DNA of 64,000 bases from Nonomuraea coxensis DSM 45129 (GCF_019397265.1 NZ_CP068985.1:6006001-6070000), one strand, 5' to 3'. Shown: positions 14,598 to 24,367, numbered from the stretch's first letter. A program made the numbers and translations. Notes: generated from the sequence alone by a model not told the origin.

Positions 14598-17500
14598 TCA
14601 ACGCGGCAGGCCGAGCAGCGCGTACGGTGCCCACAGTTCGGGCTCGGCGGCTCCGTACAGTTCGCGCAGCGCCAGCACGGCCTCGCGCAGCGCCTGCGCC
14701 GGGTCCGCGCCCGCGCGCATCCGGCCGTACAGGTCCCGTAGGAGCGCCCGTGTGATCTCGGGGGCGGGCGGCCACAGGGGGAGGAGCACGGCACGGGCAC
14801 CCGCGTGCAGGAACGCCTGCCCGAGCGCGGCGGGGCCGTCGCCGGTGCGAGGGTCGCGCGCGCAGCCGGCCAGGACGACGAGGCGGGCTCTCACGCGCAG
14901 GCTCATGAGCCGCCTCGCGCTCAGCACGCCGTCAGCCAGCCGCAGACCCACACCCAGCGGGTCGCCCAGGCCACGCAGGCGGCCCGGGCGACCCGGGTCG
15001 CCCAGGCCACGCAGGCGGCCCGGGTCGCCGGGGTGGGCGGGATCGTCGGGGTCGCGTACCACGTAGGCGGACAGGTCCACGACCTCCCAGCTCCCTGCCA
15101 GGCGGCCGGAGGTGGCGGCGGAGCCGGTGCAGGGGTCGGCTCCGAGCAGGGCGGCGGCGGTCCCGGCATCCGCGTCCGTGCCATGGGCCATCACCAGCGA
15201 CCGCCCTCCGGCGCGGACCGGGGCCTCACGGGCCAGCCGGGCCAGGACGGCGGCCGAAGGCGCGTACGTCACCGGGCAGCGCTCGATCAGCGGCGGCCCG
15301 CCCCCGGGGGCGAGGGCGTGCAGCGGCACGCGGCACAGCTCGCGGTGCGGCAGCAGGTGGAGCATCGCCAGGTCGTCGCCGAGCTCCCGCAGGGCGTCCG
15401 CCAGCAGCAGGTCCGCCAGGCGGCGCCACAGGTCGAGCCGGCGTCTGCGGGCGGCGAGGTCGAGCAGGCCAGGACGTTCGCCGTCGATCCCCGCCACGAA
15501 CTCGGCCAGCAGCGCGGCATCGGCGGCCGACCTGAACGCGCGCGGCTCGGCCCAGCCGGTGCGGTGCGCGAGCACGGTGACGCCGCCCTCCCCCACGTGG
15601 AACCCGAGGAGCCCGGCCGGCTCGTCCCGCGCGACCAGCGCGTCCAGCTCCGCCCCCGTCAGCGGGGCGGCCCGCCGGGCGGCCACGTGCCAGGGAGCGA
15701 GGGGCTCCAGGTGCCGCCACAACGTCTCCAGCTCGTCCCGTACGGCGTGGGCGCGACGCACGAGCGCGACGGCTCGCACGGGGTCCCGGGCGCGCCCGGC
15801 CGCCGCCATCAGGGTGCGGGCCCGGGCGAGGTCGCGTTCCTCGCGTTCCAGCAGCTCCGGGGGGACGCCGGGCGGCGCGGGCCGGCTCCCGTCGCCCAGG
15901 TCCGCGGCCGGCGACCGAGCCTTGGCCTGCTCGGCCCGCGCCCACGCGACCCTGCCCCGGCTCAGGCGCACCGCGAGGGACACGACACGATCCAGCACGC
16001 TCCCCTCCCCATCCGGTGAGACGGAGGACCCCGGCCCGGCGAAGGGGGTGGGGCGGCCCGAAGCAGGCCCCGAGCCGGTGGAGTGGGCGGGGCGGTCCGC
16101 GGCAGGCCCCCGGCTGGTGAAGAAGGCGGGGGGACCCAGGGCAGGAGCCGGGCTGGGGAGGTCGCAGGCTCGGTCGGCGTCGGCCAAGGCGGCGGTGAGG
16201 TCGCCGAGCTGGGCCGCCGCGTCCGCGCGGCGTTCGAGGGCGAGTCTCAGCGCCGGCTCGTGTCCCAGGTCGGCCAGCACCTCGACGGCGCGGGACAGCC
16301 GGTCATGCGCTCGTCCCGGGTCGCCGGCGGCCAGGTCCAAGGCGCCGAGAGCGGCCAGCGCGAGCCCTTCCCCACCGGTGAAGCCGATCCGCCGCGCCAG
16401 ACCGGCCGCCTCCTCCAGATGGTCGGCGGCGGCCGGCGCCACAGGACCGGAGGGCGACGCGACCGGGCCTGAGGCGGGGGTGTGGGTGCCGAGGGCGATC
16501 AGGGTCAGGACCGTGGCGCGGTCGTCGCCGGTCTCGCGGTGGACGGTCAGTGCGCGTTCCAGGAGCGGCCCGGCCTGGGCCGGCTCGCCGCACAGCACAT
16601 GGACGAGGGCCAGGTCGGCGCAGTCGTCCCCGAGCCCCGCCCGCTCGGCCAGCTCCTCGCGGAGCGCGATGGCGTACCGGTAGAGGGCGGCGGCGGCGTC
16701 CAGCTCGCCGAGTTCGAGGTGGAGGGAGGCGCGGCCGGACAGCAGGGGCGCGCGAAGGGCGCGCCACACGGGGGCCGTCGTCAGGGTCAGGCCCTCGTCG
16801 TACGCGCGGGCGGCGTCCGTCCAGCGGCCCTGGTCGGCGAGGGCCCGGGCCAGCGCGGTCAGGGCGTGGACCAGGGACGTGGGAAGGGCAGGACCGGCGT
16901 TGTCGCGGGCCAGTTGCACGGCGCGGGTGAGGTGGCCGATGGCCTCGTCGGGCCGGCCGAGTGCGTGCGCGGCGGCCCCCAGGTTGCGCAGGTGCTCGAC
17001 CGTACGGGCGTCGCGCAGCTCGAAGCCCTCGGCGGCGTAGCTGTAGGCGGCGGTGAGGTCGCCCAGGGCCAGGCAGTACGAGGACAGCTTGGCGAGAAGG
17101 TGGGAACGGTCCTGCGGGAGGAGCGGGACGGCGGCGCCGGGGTCGTCGTCGCCCCAGCCGGGCGGGCCGCCGAATGCGCCGCCGTCCTGGAGGCCGTACG
17201 GGGGACCGTCCTGGGGGCGGCCGGCGGGTGCGTCGGGGCGGGCCTGGGCCAGGGTCTGCTCGGCCATGGCGCGGGCCAGCGGAAGATCGCCCGCGGACTC
17301 GGCCTCCTCCAGGCGCAGCCACGTCTCCAGGCGTTCCGCGGCGGCCGGACCGATCTCCTCCACGCGGTCGCGCGCGCCCCGGAGGGTGGAGACGGCCTCG
17401 GCCAGGGTGGCCCGGCCGCGCGTGAGGTCGCCGAGCGCGAGCTGGACGGCGGCCACCCGGGACAGGACGTCCGCGTCCAGCCCGCCCGACAGGGCCATGG

Positions 17501-20500
17501 CCGCCACGATCTCGAACGGCGCCGCCGCCCACCGCCCACCGCTCCCCTCCCCCGCGTCATCGCTCTGGTCCTGGGAACCGCTCACCCGGTCAGGGGCGGA
17601 CTCCCGGCCGGGCCGAGGTGACCCGGCCGAGTCGGGCGGCTGGTGAGCTGGGGTGAGGGTGATGAGGCCGGACTCCAGGGCGGCGCGGGCGCGGCGGTGT
17701 TCGCCGCGTTCCTCCAGGGCGAACCCGAGCCGGAGCGAGGTCAGGGCGGCCAGGCGGGGCTGGGCGGCGGCGCGGAAGGCGGTGACCGCCTGCTCCAGGG
17801 CGTCGATCCGGGCGGGCAGGTCGCCGAGGCGGGCGGCGAGCGAGGCCAGGCGGTCGCGGACGACGGCTTCCCTCAGCGGGTCGGCGGCGGCCAGTCCGAG
17901 GGCGGCACGCAGGCGCTCCCCGGCGACCGCGAACTCCCCCAGGCGTTCGTCCAGCACCGCCCGGTGCAGCGTGGCGAGGAAGAGCGCGTCCAGGTCGCCG
18001 CCGGCGGCGGCCAGGTCCAGGGCGCGGTCCAGCTCCGTGGCCGCGTCGTCCGGCAGGTCGAGGGCGGACAGGGCGGCGGCGCGCATGGTCAGGGCCGTCG
18101 CCTCCTTGCCGGGCACGCGCAGCCGGGCGAACGCCTCGGCCGCCGCCCCGAACTCCTCCAGCGCCCGCCCCGGCTCCCCCTCCGCGTAGGCGAGCGCGCC
18201 GAGGTTGTAGCGGACGGCGGCCGCGCCGTCCAGGTGCCCGATCGCCTGGTATTCGTGCTCGGCCAGCTCGAAGGCCGCCCGTGCCCCGGCCGGGTCTTCG
18301 GTGGCGCGCCGGCGCTGGGCGATGCGGTACCACTCGTCGGCGGGCTCGCGCCGGCCGCCGTGGCGGCGTACGACCTCGACCAGGCGGGCCTCGCAGGCGG
18401 CGGCCTGCGCGTGGTGGCCGCGTACGGACAGGAGGACGGCGTGCGCGTCCAGGGCGCGGCAGGCGTCCTCCCAGGCTCCGGCGGCCTCCAGCTCGATCGC
18501 GCAGGCGGCGATGCGTTCCCCGGCGGCGGTGAGGTCGCCCTGGTCGACGGCGGCGCGGGCGGCCGGGACCAGCACCAGCGCCGCCTCCCTCGCCTCCCCG
18601 AGCGCCAGGTACAGCTCGCGGGCCCGGCCCGCGCAGGCGAGGGCGGCGGCGGGGTCGGCGGCCGACAGGTACGCGGCCGCCGCCTTCATCTGGTGGACCG
18701 CCTCGCCCGCGGTCAGCCCGGCCCCCGCGCACAGGGCGATCGCCCGCAGGTGCTGCTCCACGGCCCCCGCAGGATCGCCCGCGCGCAGCAGGACGTCGCC
18801 CAGGTGGCCCAGCTGCTCCGCCTCGGCCGGGGCGTCGCCGAGCGTGCGGTGGACGGCGGCCGCGCGTTCGAACGCCTCGGCGGCGCGGGCCGGGTCGTTC
18901 AGGTGGTCGTGGTTGACGCCCTGGAGGGAGAGGACGTGCGCGGTGCGGGCCCGGTCGCCCTCCTCGTCGAAGGCGGCGGCGGCGCGGTCGAGAACGGTGC
19001 CGGCGGTACGGCGCCGCCCCGCGCGGGCCAGCCGGAGCGCGGTCTCCAGGAGGAACGCGCCGCGGCCGAGGTCCCGGCGCGGGGCGGCGTTCCGCTCGGC
19101 GTACGCGAGGAGTTTGAGCGTCAGGGACTCGTCGGACGTCTGGAGGGCCAGGTCGGCGGCGGCCCTGGCGAGGTGTTCGTCGGCGGGAAGCCGGGTGGGG
19201 TCGCTGAGCAGGACGTCGAGCTGCGCCAGCAGGTCGGGGTCGCCGTCCCTCGCGAGGGCCAGGGCCTCGCCGAGGTCGCGCGGGTCGCCGACGTGGGAGA
19301 AGCGGGCGAGCAGGGCGCGGGAGAGCAGGCGGTGGGCGGGGGCCTGGTCACGGGAGCTCTTCACGGCCAGCTCGGCGGCCTGGCGGGCGGCCAGCACCGC
19401 GCCGTCGAGGTCCTCCTCGCGGTGCGGCACGCCGTCCTGGTGGGTGGCGCGCCGGCGGAGCAGCTCGGAGAGCAGCGTGTACGCCTCCAGCCGCGGCGCC
19501 GGCCGGTCGCCGGTGGCCAGGGCCTCGCGCAGGGCGGCCACCGCCTCGGCGGCGGTGGTCGGGGTGAGCCGGACGCGCAGGGCGCGGGCGAGGAGGAGCA
19601 GCGCGCCAGGGCGGGCCGGGTCGTCCGGGGCGTGGGCGGCCAGGGCGGTGCGGGCGGCGGCGACGGGGGCCGCGGGGTTGCCGCCTGTGGTCAGGGTGCG
19701 TTCGAGGAGGGTGGCGGCGAGGTCCGTGAGGAGTCCGGGGCGGTCGGGGTGGCTGGGCGGGACGGCCCGGGTGGCCTCCCGGAGGGTTTCGACGGCCACG
19801 TCGAGGTCCTGTTGCGCGCCGGTCGCCTCGTAGCGCCGCCGGCGCCGCTCGCCGAGCATGGCCAGGCGGGCGAGCGGGTCCCCGGAGAGCCGCCGCGCCA
19901 GCTCGAAGGTCGCACCGTACGCGACCCGCTCCACCCCAGGACCCCGCGTAGCGACGGAACCCTCGGGAGGGGCGGAACCACGCGGATCAGCTGGGTCGCC
20001 CGAATGGGCGGAACCACCAGGAAGGGCTGGAGCACCCGGATCGGCGGGGTCGCCCGGAGCAGCGGGGTCGTCGGTGATGTCGGGGGCGTCCGGACGGTCG
20101 GGGCTGTCCCACGTGGCCGGGCCGGCCGGGAAGGCGGGAGCAGGGAGTTGAGCGGGGGTGGGCTCTCGCGCGGAGGTGGGGTGGTGGTGGCCGGGGGTGG
20201 GGAGGCCGAGGGCCTGGAGCATTTCGTGGGCGGCCTCCAACGACCGTTCGTCGCCCGTCACCACGTACCACTCGACCAGTCCCGCCGCGTACGGCCCCAG
20301 CACCCCCGGATGCGCCCACCGTTCGTGCCAGAAGTCGAGCGCGCACTGCCCCACGCGGATGAAGGCGAGCAGGTCGTCGTCCAGGCAGGAGCGGGCGGCG
20401 CGGGCCTGGGCGAGGCCGACGAGGCTGAGCAGGGCGCGGGAGCGTTCGCGGGAGCCGGGCTCGGACTCGGCCGCCGACAGGTACGCCCGCACCAGGTCCT

Positions 20501-21221
20501 CGTCGTCGGGCACGGCCAGGGCGAGCGCGGCGGCGAGCTCCGCCAGGTGGGCGGCCTCGCCGGGGGCCGCGAGCGCGGCGCGGAACAGCACGTGCACGGC
20601 GTCGTCGAGGAGCTCCCGCTCCCCGGTCCGCCTGTACAGCCGGACGAGCCCGCCGCCGAGCAGGGCCAGCGCGCCGGGCGCCCAGGACGGGTCGGCGGTG
20701 CGCATGGCCTGGTGCAGCAGCAGCTCGCCGAGCCGGTCGGCGGCGTCGGCGGTGAGGTGGGCCGCGGCGCGCCGGACGAGGGCGTGCACGAGCAGCCCCA
20801 CGTGCCGGTACGCCGCCGGGTCCACGTGCCGGAACACCTCCTCGACCAGCCCGGCCCAGGTGCCGGCCGCGTCGGCGGAGGGCGCGGCGGCCCCGCGCAG
20901 CTTCTCCGGCAGCCGCCCGGGGTCGAGCACGGCAACGGCGGCGAAGAAGGCGCCCGCGACGGCGGCGTCCTGACCGGTGCCCGTGTCAAGGCGGTCCGTG
21001 TCAACTCGGTCCGGGTCGAGGCGGTCCGGGTCGAGGCGGTAGCGGGCCAGGTGGAGCACGCCGATCAGCCGCCAGGTGGCGGCGTCGGAGCGGTCGCCGG
21101 CGCACGCCCGCATCGCCTGCTCGGCCTCGACCAGCGCCGCGGGATCCCAGATCAGCTCGGGATCGGCGGCCTGCTCGAACCGCTCGATGCGGGCGGCCAG
21201 CGCCTCGGCCGGATCGGTCAT
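14598..21221 (-). CDS. Giant TPR-CHAT protein (caspase-like protease domain)
   Basis: This 2,207-residue protein is mostly helical tetratricopeptide-type repeats (about residues 40-1680) followed by a CHAT domain in the last 380 residues. CHAT is a caspase-clan (CD) peptidase fold. The expected dyad is visible as LVMAHGTDAD (His2013) and VVLAGCARDP (Cys2120). Low-complexity Pro/Gly/Asp linkers interrupt the repeats near residues 350-435, 1190-1226 and 1690-1740, and a Gly/Asp/Arg insert sits between the catalytic residues at about 2057-2090. ATG 21221 is preferred to a GTG six bases earlier. There is no signal peptide. Related TPR-CHAT proteins act as regulated proteases in CRISPR type III-E and other defence systems; a role here is inferred only. 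It appears to be transcribed alone. Confidence 0.9.
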   Translation of the reverse strand: MTDPAEALAARIERFEQAADPELIWDPAALVEAEQAMRACAGDRSDAATWRLIGVLHLARYRLDPDRLDPDRVDTDRLDTGTGQDAAVAGAFFAAVAVLDPGRLPEKLRGAAAPSADAAGTWAGLVEEVFRHVDPAAYRHVGLLVHALVRRAAAHLTADAADRLGELLLHQAMRTADPSWAPGALALLGGGLVRLYRRTGERELLDDAVHVLFRAALAAPGEAAHLAELAAALALAVPDDEDLVRAYLSAAESEPGSRERSRALLSLVGLAQARAARSCLDDDLLAFIRVGQCALDFWHERWAHPGVLGPYAAGLVEWYVVTGDERSLEAAHEMLQALGLPTPGHHHPTSAREPTPAQLPAPAFPAGPATWDSPDRPDAPDITDDPAAPGDPADPGAPALPGGSAHSGDPADPRGSAPPEGSVATRGPGVERVAYGATFELARRLSGDPLARLAMLGERRRRRYEATGAQQDLDVAVETLREATRAVPPSHPDRPGLLTDLAATLLERTLTTGGNPAAPVAAARTALAAHAPDDPARPGALLLLARALRVRLTPTTAAEAVAALREALATGDRPAPRLEAYTLLSELLRRRATHQDGVPHREEDLDGAVLAARQAAELAVKSSRDQAPAHRLLSRALLARFSHVGDPRDLGEALALARDGDPDLLAQLDVLLSDPTRLPADEHLARAAADLALQTSDESLTLKLLAYAERNAAPRRDLGRGAFLLETALRLARAGRRRTAGTVLDRAAAAFDEEGDRARTAHVLSLQGVNHDHLNDPARAAEAFERAAAVHRTLGDAPAEAEQLGHLGDVLLRAGDPAGAVEQHLRAIALCAGAGLTAGEAVHQMKAAAAYLSAADPAAALACAGRARELYLALGEAREAALVLVPAARAAVDQGDLTAAGERIAACAIELEAAGAWEDACRALDAHAVLLSVRGHHAQAAACEARLVEVVRRHGGRREPADEWYRIAQRRRATEDPAGARAAFELAEHEYQAIGHLDGAAAVRYNLGALAYAEGEPGRALEEFGAAAEAFARLRVPGKEATALTMRAAALSALDLPDDAATELDRALDLAAAGGDLDALFLATLHRAVLDERLGEFAVAGERLRAALGLAAADPLREAVVRDRLASLAARLGDLPARIDALEQAVTAFRAAAQPRLAALTSLRLGFALEERGEHRRARAALESGLITLTPAHQPPDSAGSPRPGRESAPDRVSGSQDQSDDAGEGSGGRWAAAPFEIVAAMALSGGLDADVLSRVAAVQLALGDLTRGRATLAEAVSTLRGARDRVEEIGPAAAERLETWLRLEEAESAGDLPLARAMAEQTLAQARPDAPAGRPQDGPPYGLQDGGAFGGPPGWGDDDPGAAVPLLPQDRSHLLAKLSSYCLALGDLTAAYSYAAEGFELRDARTVEHLRNLGAAAHALGRPDEAIGHLTRAVQLARDNAGPALPTSLVHALTALARALADQGRWTDAARAYDEGLTLTTAPVWRALRAPLLSGRASLHLELGELDAAAALYRYAIALREELAERAGLGDDCADLALVHVLCGEPAQAGPLLERALTVHRETGDDRATVLTLIALGTHTPASGPVASPSGPVAPAAADHLEEAAGLARRIGFTGGEGLALAALGALDLAAGDPGRAHDRLSRAVEVLADLGHEPALRLALERRADAAAQLGDLTAALADADRACDLPSPAPALGPPAFFTSRGPAADRPAHSTGSGPASGRPTPFAGPGSSVSPDGEGSVLDRVVSLAVRLSRGRVAWARAEQAKARSPAADLGDGSRPAPPGVPPELLEREERDLARARTLMAAAGRARDPVRAVALVRRAHAVRDELETLWRHLEPLAPWHVAARRAAPLTGAELDALVARDEPAGLLGFHVGEGGVTVLAHRTGWAEPRAFRSAADAALLAEFVAGIDGERPGLLDLAARRRRLDLWRRLADLLLADALRELGDDLAMLHLLPHRELCRVPLHALAPGGGPPLIERCPVTYAPSAAVLARLAREAPVRAGGRSLVMAHGTDADAGTAAALLGADPCTGSAATSGRLAGSWEVVDLSAYVVRDPDDPAHPGDPGRLRGLGDPGRPGRLRGLGDPLGVGLRLADGVLSARRLMSLRVRARLVVLAGCARDPRTGDGPAALGQAFLHAGARAVLLPLWPPAPEITRALLRDLYGRMRAGADPAQALREAVLALRELYGAAEPELWAPYALLGLPR
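14961..15032. repeat. 36-bp tandem duplication inside the CHAT domain
   Basis: Two consecutive 36-base units (14961-14996, 14997-15032) differ only near their ends. They encode two 12-residue copies of GRLRGLGDP-type sequence between the catalytic His and Cys, so the frame is kept. Confidence 0.85.
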
Positions 21222-21344
21222 GGGCACAGGCTCTCACCGGCGCGCCCGTGCGTACAGGTGGGGGGCCGGGCGGCGGCGCGGCCGGCGGCGGCCAACTCTT
21301 CGTACAGACCAGGTGGGCGGCGGTGCGGGGCTCGTCCCGCTGGG

Positions 21345-21350
21345 TAGGGT
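21345..21350 (+). promoter_or_regulatory. -10 element TAGGGT of the Ddn-like gene
   Basis: TAGGGT is followed by six bases and the ATG at 21357, predicting a leaderless transcript. Confidence 0.55.
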
Positions 21351-21356
21351 CGCGGC

Positions 21357-21758
21357 ATGCTCTATGGCAAGGAACATGTCCGGCGTTATCAGGAGACCGA
21401 CGGGGCGGAGGGGCACGACTGGAACAACACCACCGTCCTCCTGCTGACCACGAAGGGCCGCAACTCGGGCCGACCGTACACCACACCACTGATCTACCAG
21501 CGTCACGGCGACGTCTACCTGATCGTGGCCTCGTACGGCGGCGCGCCCGACGACCCGCAGTGGTACAAGAACCTGAGGGCGGACCCCGAGGTCGAGGTGC
21601 AGGTGAAGGGCGAGAAGTTCGCGGCGCGGGCCCGCCCTGCCCGGCCCGAGGAGAAGCCGGAGATGTGGCGGGTCATGACGGCGACCTGGCCGCAGTACGA
21701 CGAGTACCAGCAGAAGACCGACCGGGAGATTCCGATCGTCGTCCTGGAACGCACGTGA
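21357..21758 (+). CDS. Deazaflavin (F420)-dependent nitroreductase family protein (Ddn-like)
   Basis: This 133-residue split-barrel protein matches the Ddn/Rv3547 family, which uses reduced F420 to reduce quinones and nitro compounds. Family marks are LLTTKGRNSGRPYTTPL, YLIVASYGGAPDDPQWYKNL and the C-terminal REIPIVVLER. The presence of such a gene implies that the host makes F420, as actinobacteria do. It stands alone between the CHAT and glgM genes, with a leaderless start. Confidence 0.92.
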   Translation: MLYGKEHVRRYQETDGAEGHDWNNTTVLLLTTKGRNSGRPYTTPLIYQRHGDVYLIVASYGGAPDDPQWYKNLRADPEVEVQVKGEKFAARARPARPEEKPEMWRVMTATWPQYDEYQQKTDREIPIVVLERT

Positions 21759-21806
21759 GGTGACCCTCGCGGGCGGACCGGCTCCCGGCTCCCGCCCGCG
21801 GGCGCC

Positions 21807-22973
21807 TCACAGGGCGGCGTAGAGCTCCATGGTGCGGTGGGCGATGCGCTCCCACGAGAAGTGCTCGACCGCCCGGGCCCGCCCCGCGAGGCCCATGGCG
21901 CGGGCCCGCCCTGGGTCGCGCAGCAGCGTGTTGACCCGCTCGGCCAGGTCGGCGGCGAAGCGGCCGGGGTCGTGCGGGGTGCCGTCGCGCTCCTGGGAGA
22001 CGGGCACGAGCAGGCCGGTCTCGCCGTCGGCCACGACCTCGGGGATGCCGCCGGTGGCGGTCGCGACGACGGCCGTCTCGCAGGCCATCGCCTCCAGGTT
22101 GACGATGCCCATGGGCTCGTAGACCGACGGGCACACGAAGACCGTCGCGTGCGTGAGGAGCTGGATGACCTCGGGCTTCGGCAGCATCTCCCGGATCCAG
22201 TGGACGCCGTCGCGGTCGAGGTCGCGCACGAGCCCGCTCACCTCGGCGGCGATCTCGGGGGTGTCGGGCGCGCCCGCGCAGAGCACGAGCTGGGCGTCGG
22301 GGTCGAACGAGCGCGCCGCGTGCAGCAGGGGGACGAGGCCCTTCTGGCGGGTGATGCGGCCGACGAAGATCACGTACGGGCGGCCGGGGTCGATGCCGTG
22401 CCGGGCGAGGACGTCGGCGCCGGGGTCGGGGGCGTACTCGGCGGTGTCGATGCCGTTGTGGATGACGGTGACCTTCTCCGGCGCGATCTCGGGGTAGGCG
22501 GCCAGCACGTCGCGGCGCATGCCCGCCGAGACCGCGATGACGGCGTCGGCGGCGGCGAGGGCGGTGCGCTCGGACCAGGAGGAGATCGCGTAGCCGCCGC
22601 CGAGCTGCTCGGCCTTCCACGGACGCAGCGGCTCCAGGCTGTGCGTGGTGATCACGTGCGGGACGCCGTGCAGGAGCTTGGCGACATGCCCGGCGAAGTT
22701 GGCGTACCAGGTATGGGAGTGCACGACGTCGGCGCCCTCGCAGGCGGCGGCCATCTCCAGGTCGACACCGAGCACCTGGAGGGCGGCGTTGGCCTTCTCC
22801 AGCCCGCCCGGCACCCGGTAGGCGGAGACGCCCGGCTCGGCGCGGTCGGCGCCGAAGCAGCGGACCCGTACGTCGGCCAGCGGGCGCAGTTCCCGTGCGA
22901 GGTATTCCATGTGGACCCCGGCGCCGCCGTACACCTCGGGTGGATACTCCCGGCTGAGCAGATCAACACGCAT
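21807..22973 (-). CDS. glgM: GT4 maltose-1-phosphate / glycogen synthase (GlgM, older name GlgA)
   Basis: This 388-residue GT-B retaining glycosyltransferase uses ADP-glucose. In Mycobacterium the homologue (Rv1212c) makes alpha-maltose-1-phosphate from glucose-1-phosphate for the GlgE route, and the same divergent pairing with glgC is seen there. Visible motifs are YPPEVYGGAGVH at the N-terminus (ADP-glucose loop), GRITRQKGL, and the EX7E donor motif SVYEPMGIVNLEAM. ATG 22973 is supported by TAAGGT seven bases upstream; an upstream in-frame extension would run through the promoter. GlgM versus a plain glycogen synthase cannot be settled from sequence alone. Confidence 0.88.
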   Translation of the reverse strand: MRVDLLSREYPPEVYGGAGVHMEYLARELRPLADVRVRCFGADRAEPGVSAYRVPGGLEKANAALQVLGVDLEMAAACEGADVVHSHTWYANFAGHVAKLLHGVPHVITTHSLEPLRPWKAEQLGGGYAISSWSERTALAAADAVIAVSAGMRRDVLAAYPEIAPEKVTVIHNGIDTAEYAPDPGADVLARHGIDPGRPYVIFVGRITRQKGLVPLLHAARSFDPDAQLVLCAGAPDTPEIAAEVSGLVRDLDRDGVHWIREMLPKPEVIQLLTHATVFVCPSVYEPMGIVNLEAMACETAVVATATGGIPEVVADGETGLLVPVSQERDGTPHDPGRFAADLAERVNTLLRDPGRARAMGLAGRARAVEHFSWERIAHRTMELYAAL

Positions 22974-22980
22974 AGGGACG

Positions 22981-22986
22981 ACCTTA
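22981..22986 (-). promoter_or_regulatory. -10 element TAAGGT of glgM
   Basis: On the minus strand TAAGGT precedes the glgM ATG by seven bases. No ribosome binding site is present, so the transcript should be leaderless. Confidence 0.6.
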
Positions 22987-23118
22987 CGATCAACGCGAGC
23001 ATGGGACACGATCGACAAGCTCAGGGTCGGTGACCCGCGCCCGGCCGCCAGGCGGCAAATCGGGACACGAGGGAAGTTAACCGCGCCGCGATTCGTCGAT
23101 AGAACGGCCATTTGAGGG

Positions 23119-23124
23119 TAGCGT
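23119..23124 (+). promoter_or_regulatory. -10 element TAGCGT of glgC
   Basis: TAGCGT lies seven bases before the glgC ATG. Both members of the divergent glgM/glgC pair thus have the same leaderless layout across a 158-base control region. Confidence 0.6.
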
Positions 23125-23131
23125 CTCGGGC

Positions 23132-24367
23132 ATGAGGTCCCGGAGGGTGCTTGCGGTCGTGCTGGCAGGTGGAGAGGGTAAGAGGCTCATGCCGCTCACG
23201 GCGGATCGGGCCAAACCAGCGGTGCCGTTCGGGGGGATATATCGGCTCATAGACTTCGTGCTGTCCAATCTGGCGAACGGCGGCTTCCTCAAGATCGTTG
23301 TGCTGACGCAGTACAAGAACCACAGCCTCGACCGGCACGTCTCACGCACCTGGCGGCTGTCGGCGATGCTCGGCAACTATGTGACGCCCGTGCCCGCGCA
23401 GCAGCGGCTCGGCCCGCGGTGGTTCTCCGGCTCGGCCGACGCGCTGTTCCAGAACCTCAACCTCATCTACGACGAGATGCCCGAGCACGTGATCGTGTTC
23501 GGCGCGGACCACATCTACCGGATGGATCCGCGGCAGATGGTCGAGCAGCACGAGGACTCCGGCGCGGACGTCACCGTCGCCGCGATCCGGCAGCCGCTGG
23601 CGCTGGCCGACCAGTTCGGCGTCATCGAGACCGACCCCGAGGGCCGCAGGATCGTCGCGTTCAGGGAGAAGCCGAAGGACGCGGTGGGGCTCGCCGACTC
23701 CCCCGACGAGGTCTACGCCTCCATGGGCAACTACGTGTTCAAGACCCAGTCGATGATCGACGCGCTGCGCGAGGACGCCCTCGACCCGACCAGCAAGCAC
23801 GACCTGGGCGGCAACATCATCCCGATGCTGGTCAAGTCGGGCGGCGCCGACGTCTACGACTTCAAGAACAACATCGTGCCCGGCTCCAGCGAGCGCGACC
23901 GCGGCTACTGGCGCGACGTGGGAACGCTGGACGCCTACTACGAGGCGCACATGGACCTCATCTCGGCGCATCCGATCTTCAACCTCTACAACGACAAGTG
24001 GCCGATCTTCACCGGTCACGACCCGCTGCCGCCGGCGAAGTTCGTCCACAACGACGGCGACCGGGTGGGGCGGGCCATCGACTCGCTGGTCTCGCCCGGC
24101 GTGATCGTCTCGGGCGGCACGGCGCTCCGCTCGGTCCTGTCGCCGAAGGTGGTGATCCACTCGCACGCGCTGGTCGAGGACTCCGTGCTGATGGAGAACG
24201 TCAAGATCGGGCGGGGCGCGATCGTGCGCAAGGCGATCATCGACAAGAACGTCGTGATCCCCGACGGCGCGCGGATCGGGTTCGACCTGGACTACGACCG
24301 CACGCGCTTCGCCCTCACGCGCGGCGGCGTCGTGGTCATCGGCAAGAACGAGATCGTGGACCGCTGA
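23132..24367 (+). CDS. glgC: Glucose-1-phosphate adenylyltransferase
   Basis: This 411-residue enzyme makes ADP-glucose from ATP and glucose-1-phosphate, the donor for GlgM and glycogen synthase. The N-terminal pyrophosphorylase domain carries VVLAGGEGKRLMPLTADRAK with the catalytic Lys, and VFGADHIYRMDP further on. The C-terminal left-handed beta-helix has hexapeptide-like repeats (VVIHSHALVEDSVLMENV). Length and motif order are standard. It is divergent from glgM and ends in a terminator hairpin. Confidence 0.96.
   Translation: MRSRRVLAVVLAGGEGKRLMPLTADRAKPAVPFGGIYRLIDFVLSNLANGGFLKIVVLTQYKNHSLDRHVSRTWRLSAMLGNYVTPVPAQQRLGPRWFSGSADALFQNLNLIYDEMPEHVIVFGADHIYRMDPRQMVEQHEDSGADVTVAAIRQPLALADQFGVIETDPEGRRIVAFREKPKDAVGLADSPDEVYASMGNYVFKTQSMIDALREDALDPTSKHDLGGNIIPMLVKSGGADVYDFKNNIVPGSSERDRGYWRDVGTLDAYYEAHMDLISAHPIFNLYNDKWPIFTGHDPLPPAKFVHNDGDRVGRAIDSLVSPGVIVSGGTALRSVLSPKVVIHSHALVEDSVLMENVKIGRGAIVRKAIIDKNVVIPDGARIGFDLDYDRTRFALTRGGVVVIGKNEIVDR

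Noticed and set aside
17643..21347. Long plus-strand open frame (over 1,200 codons) opposite the CHAT gene
   Set aside because: It is the mirror of the high-GC TPR coding sequence; its Gly/Arg/Gln-rich translation shows no domain, and the minus strand has clear CHAT motifs.
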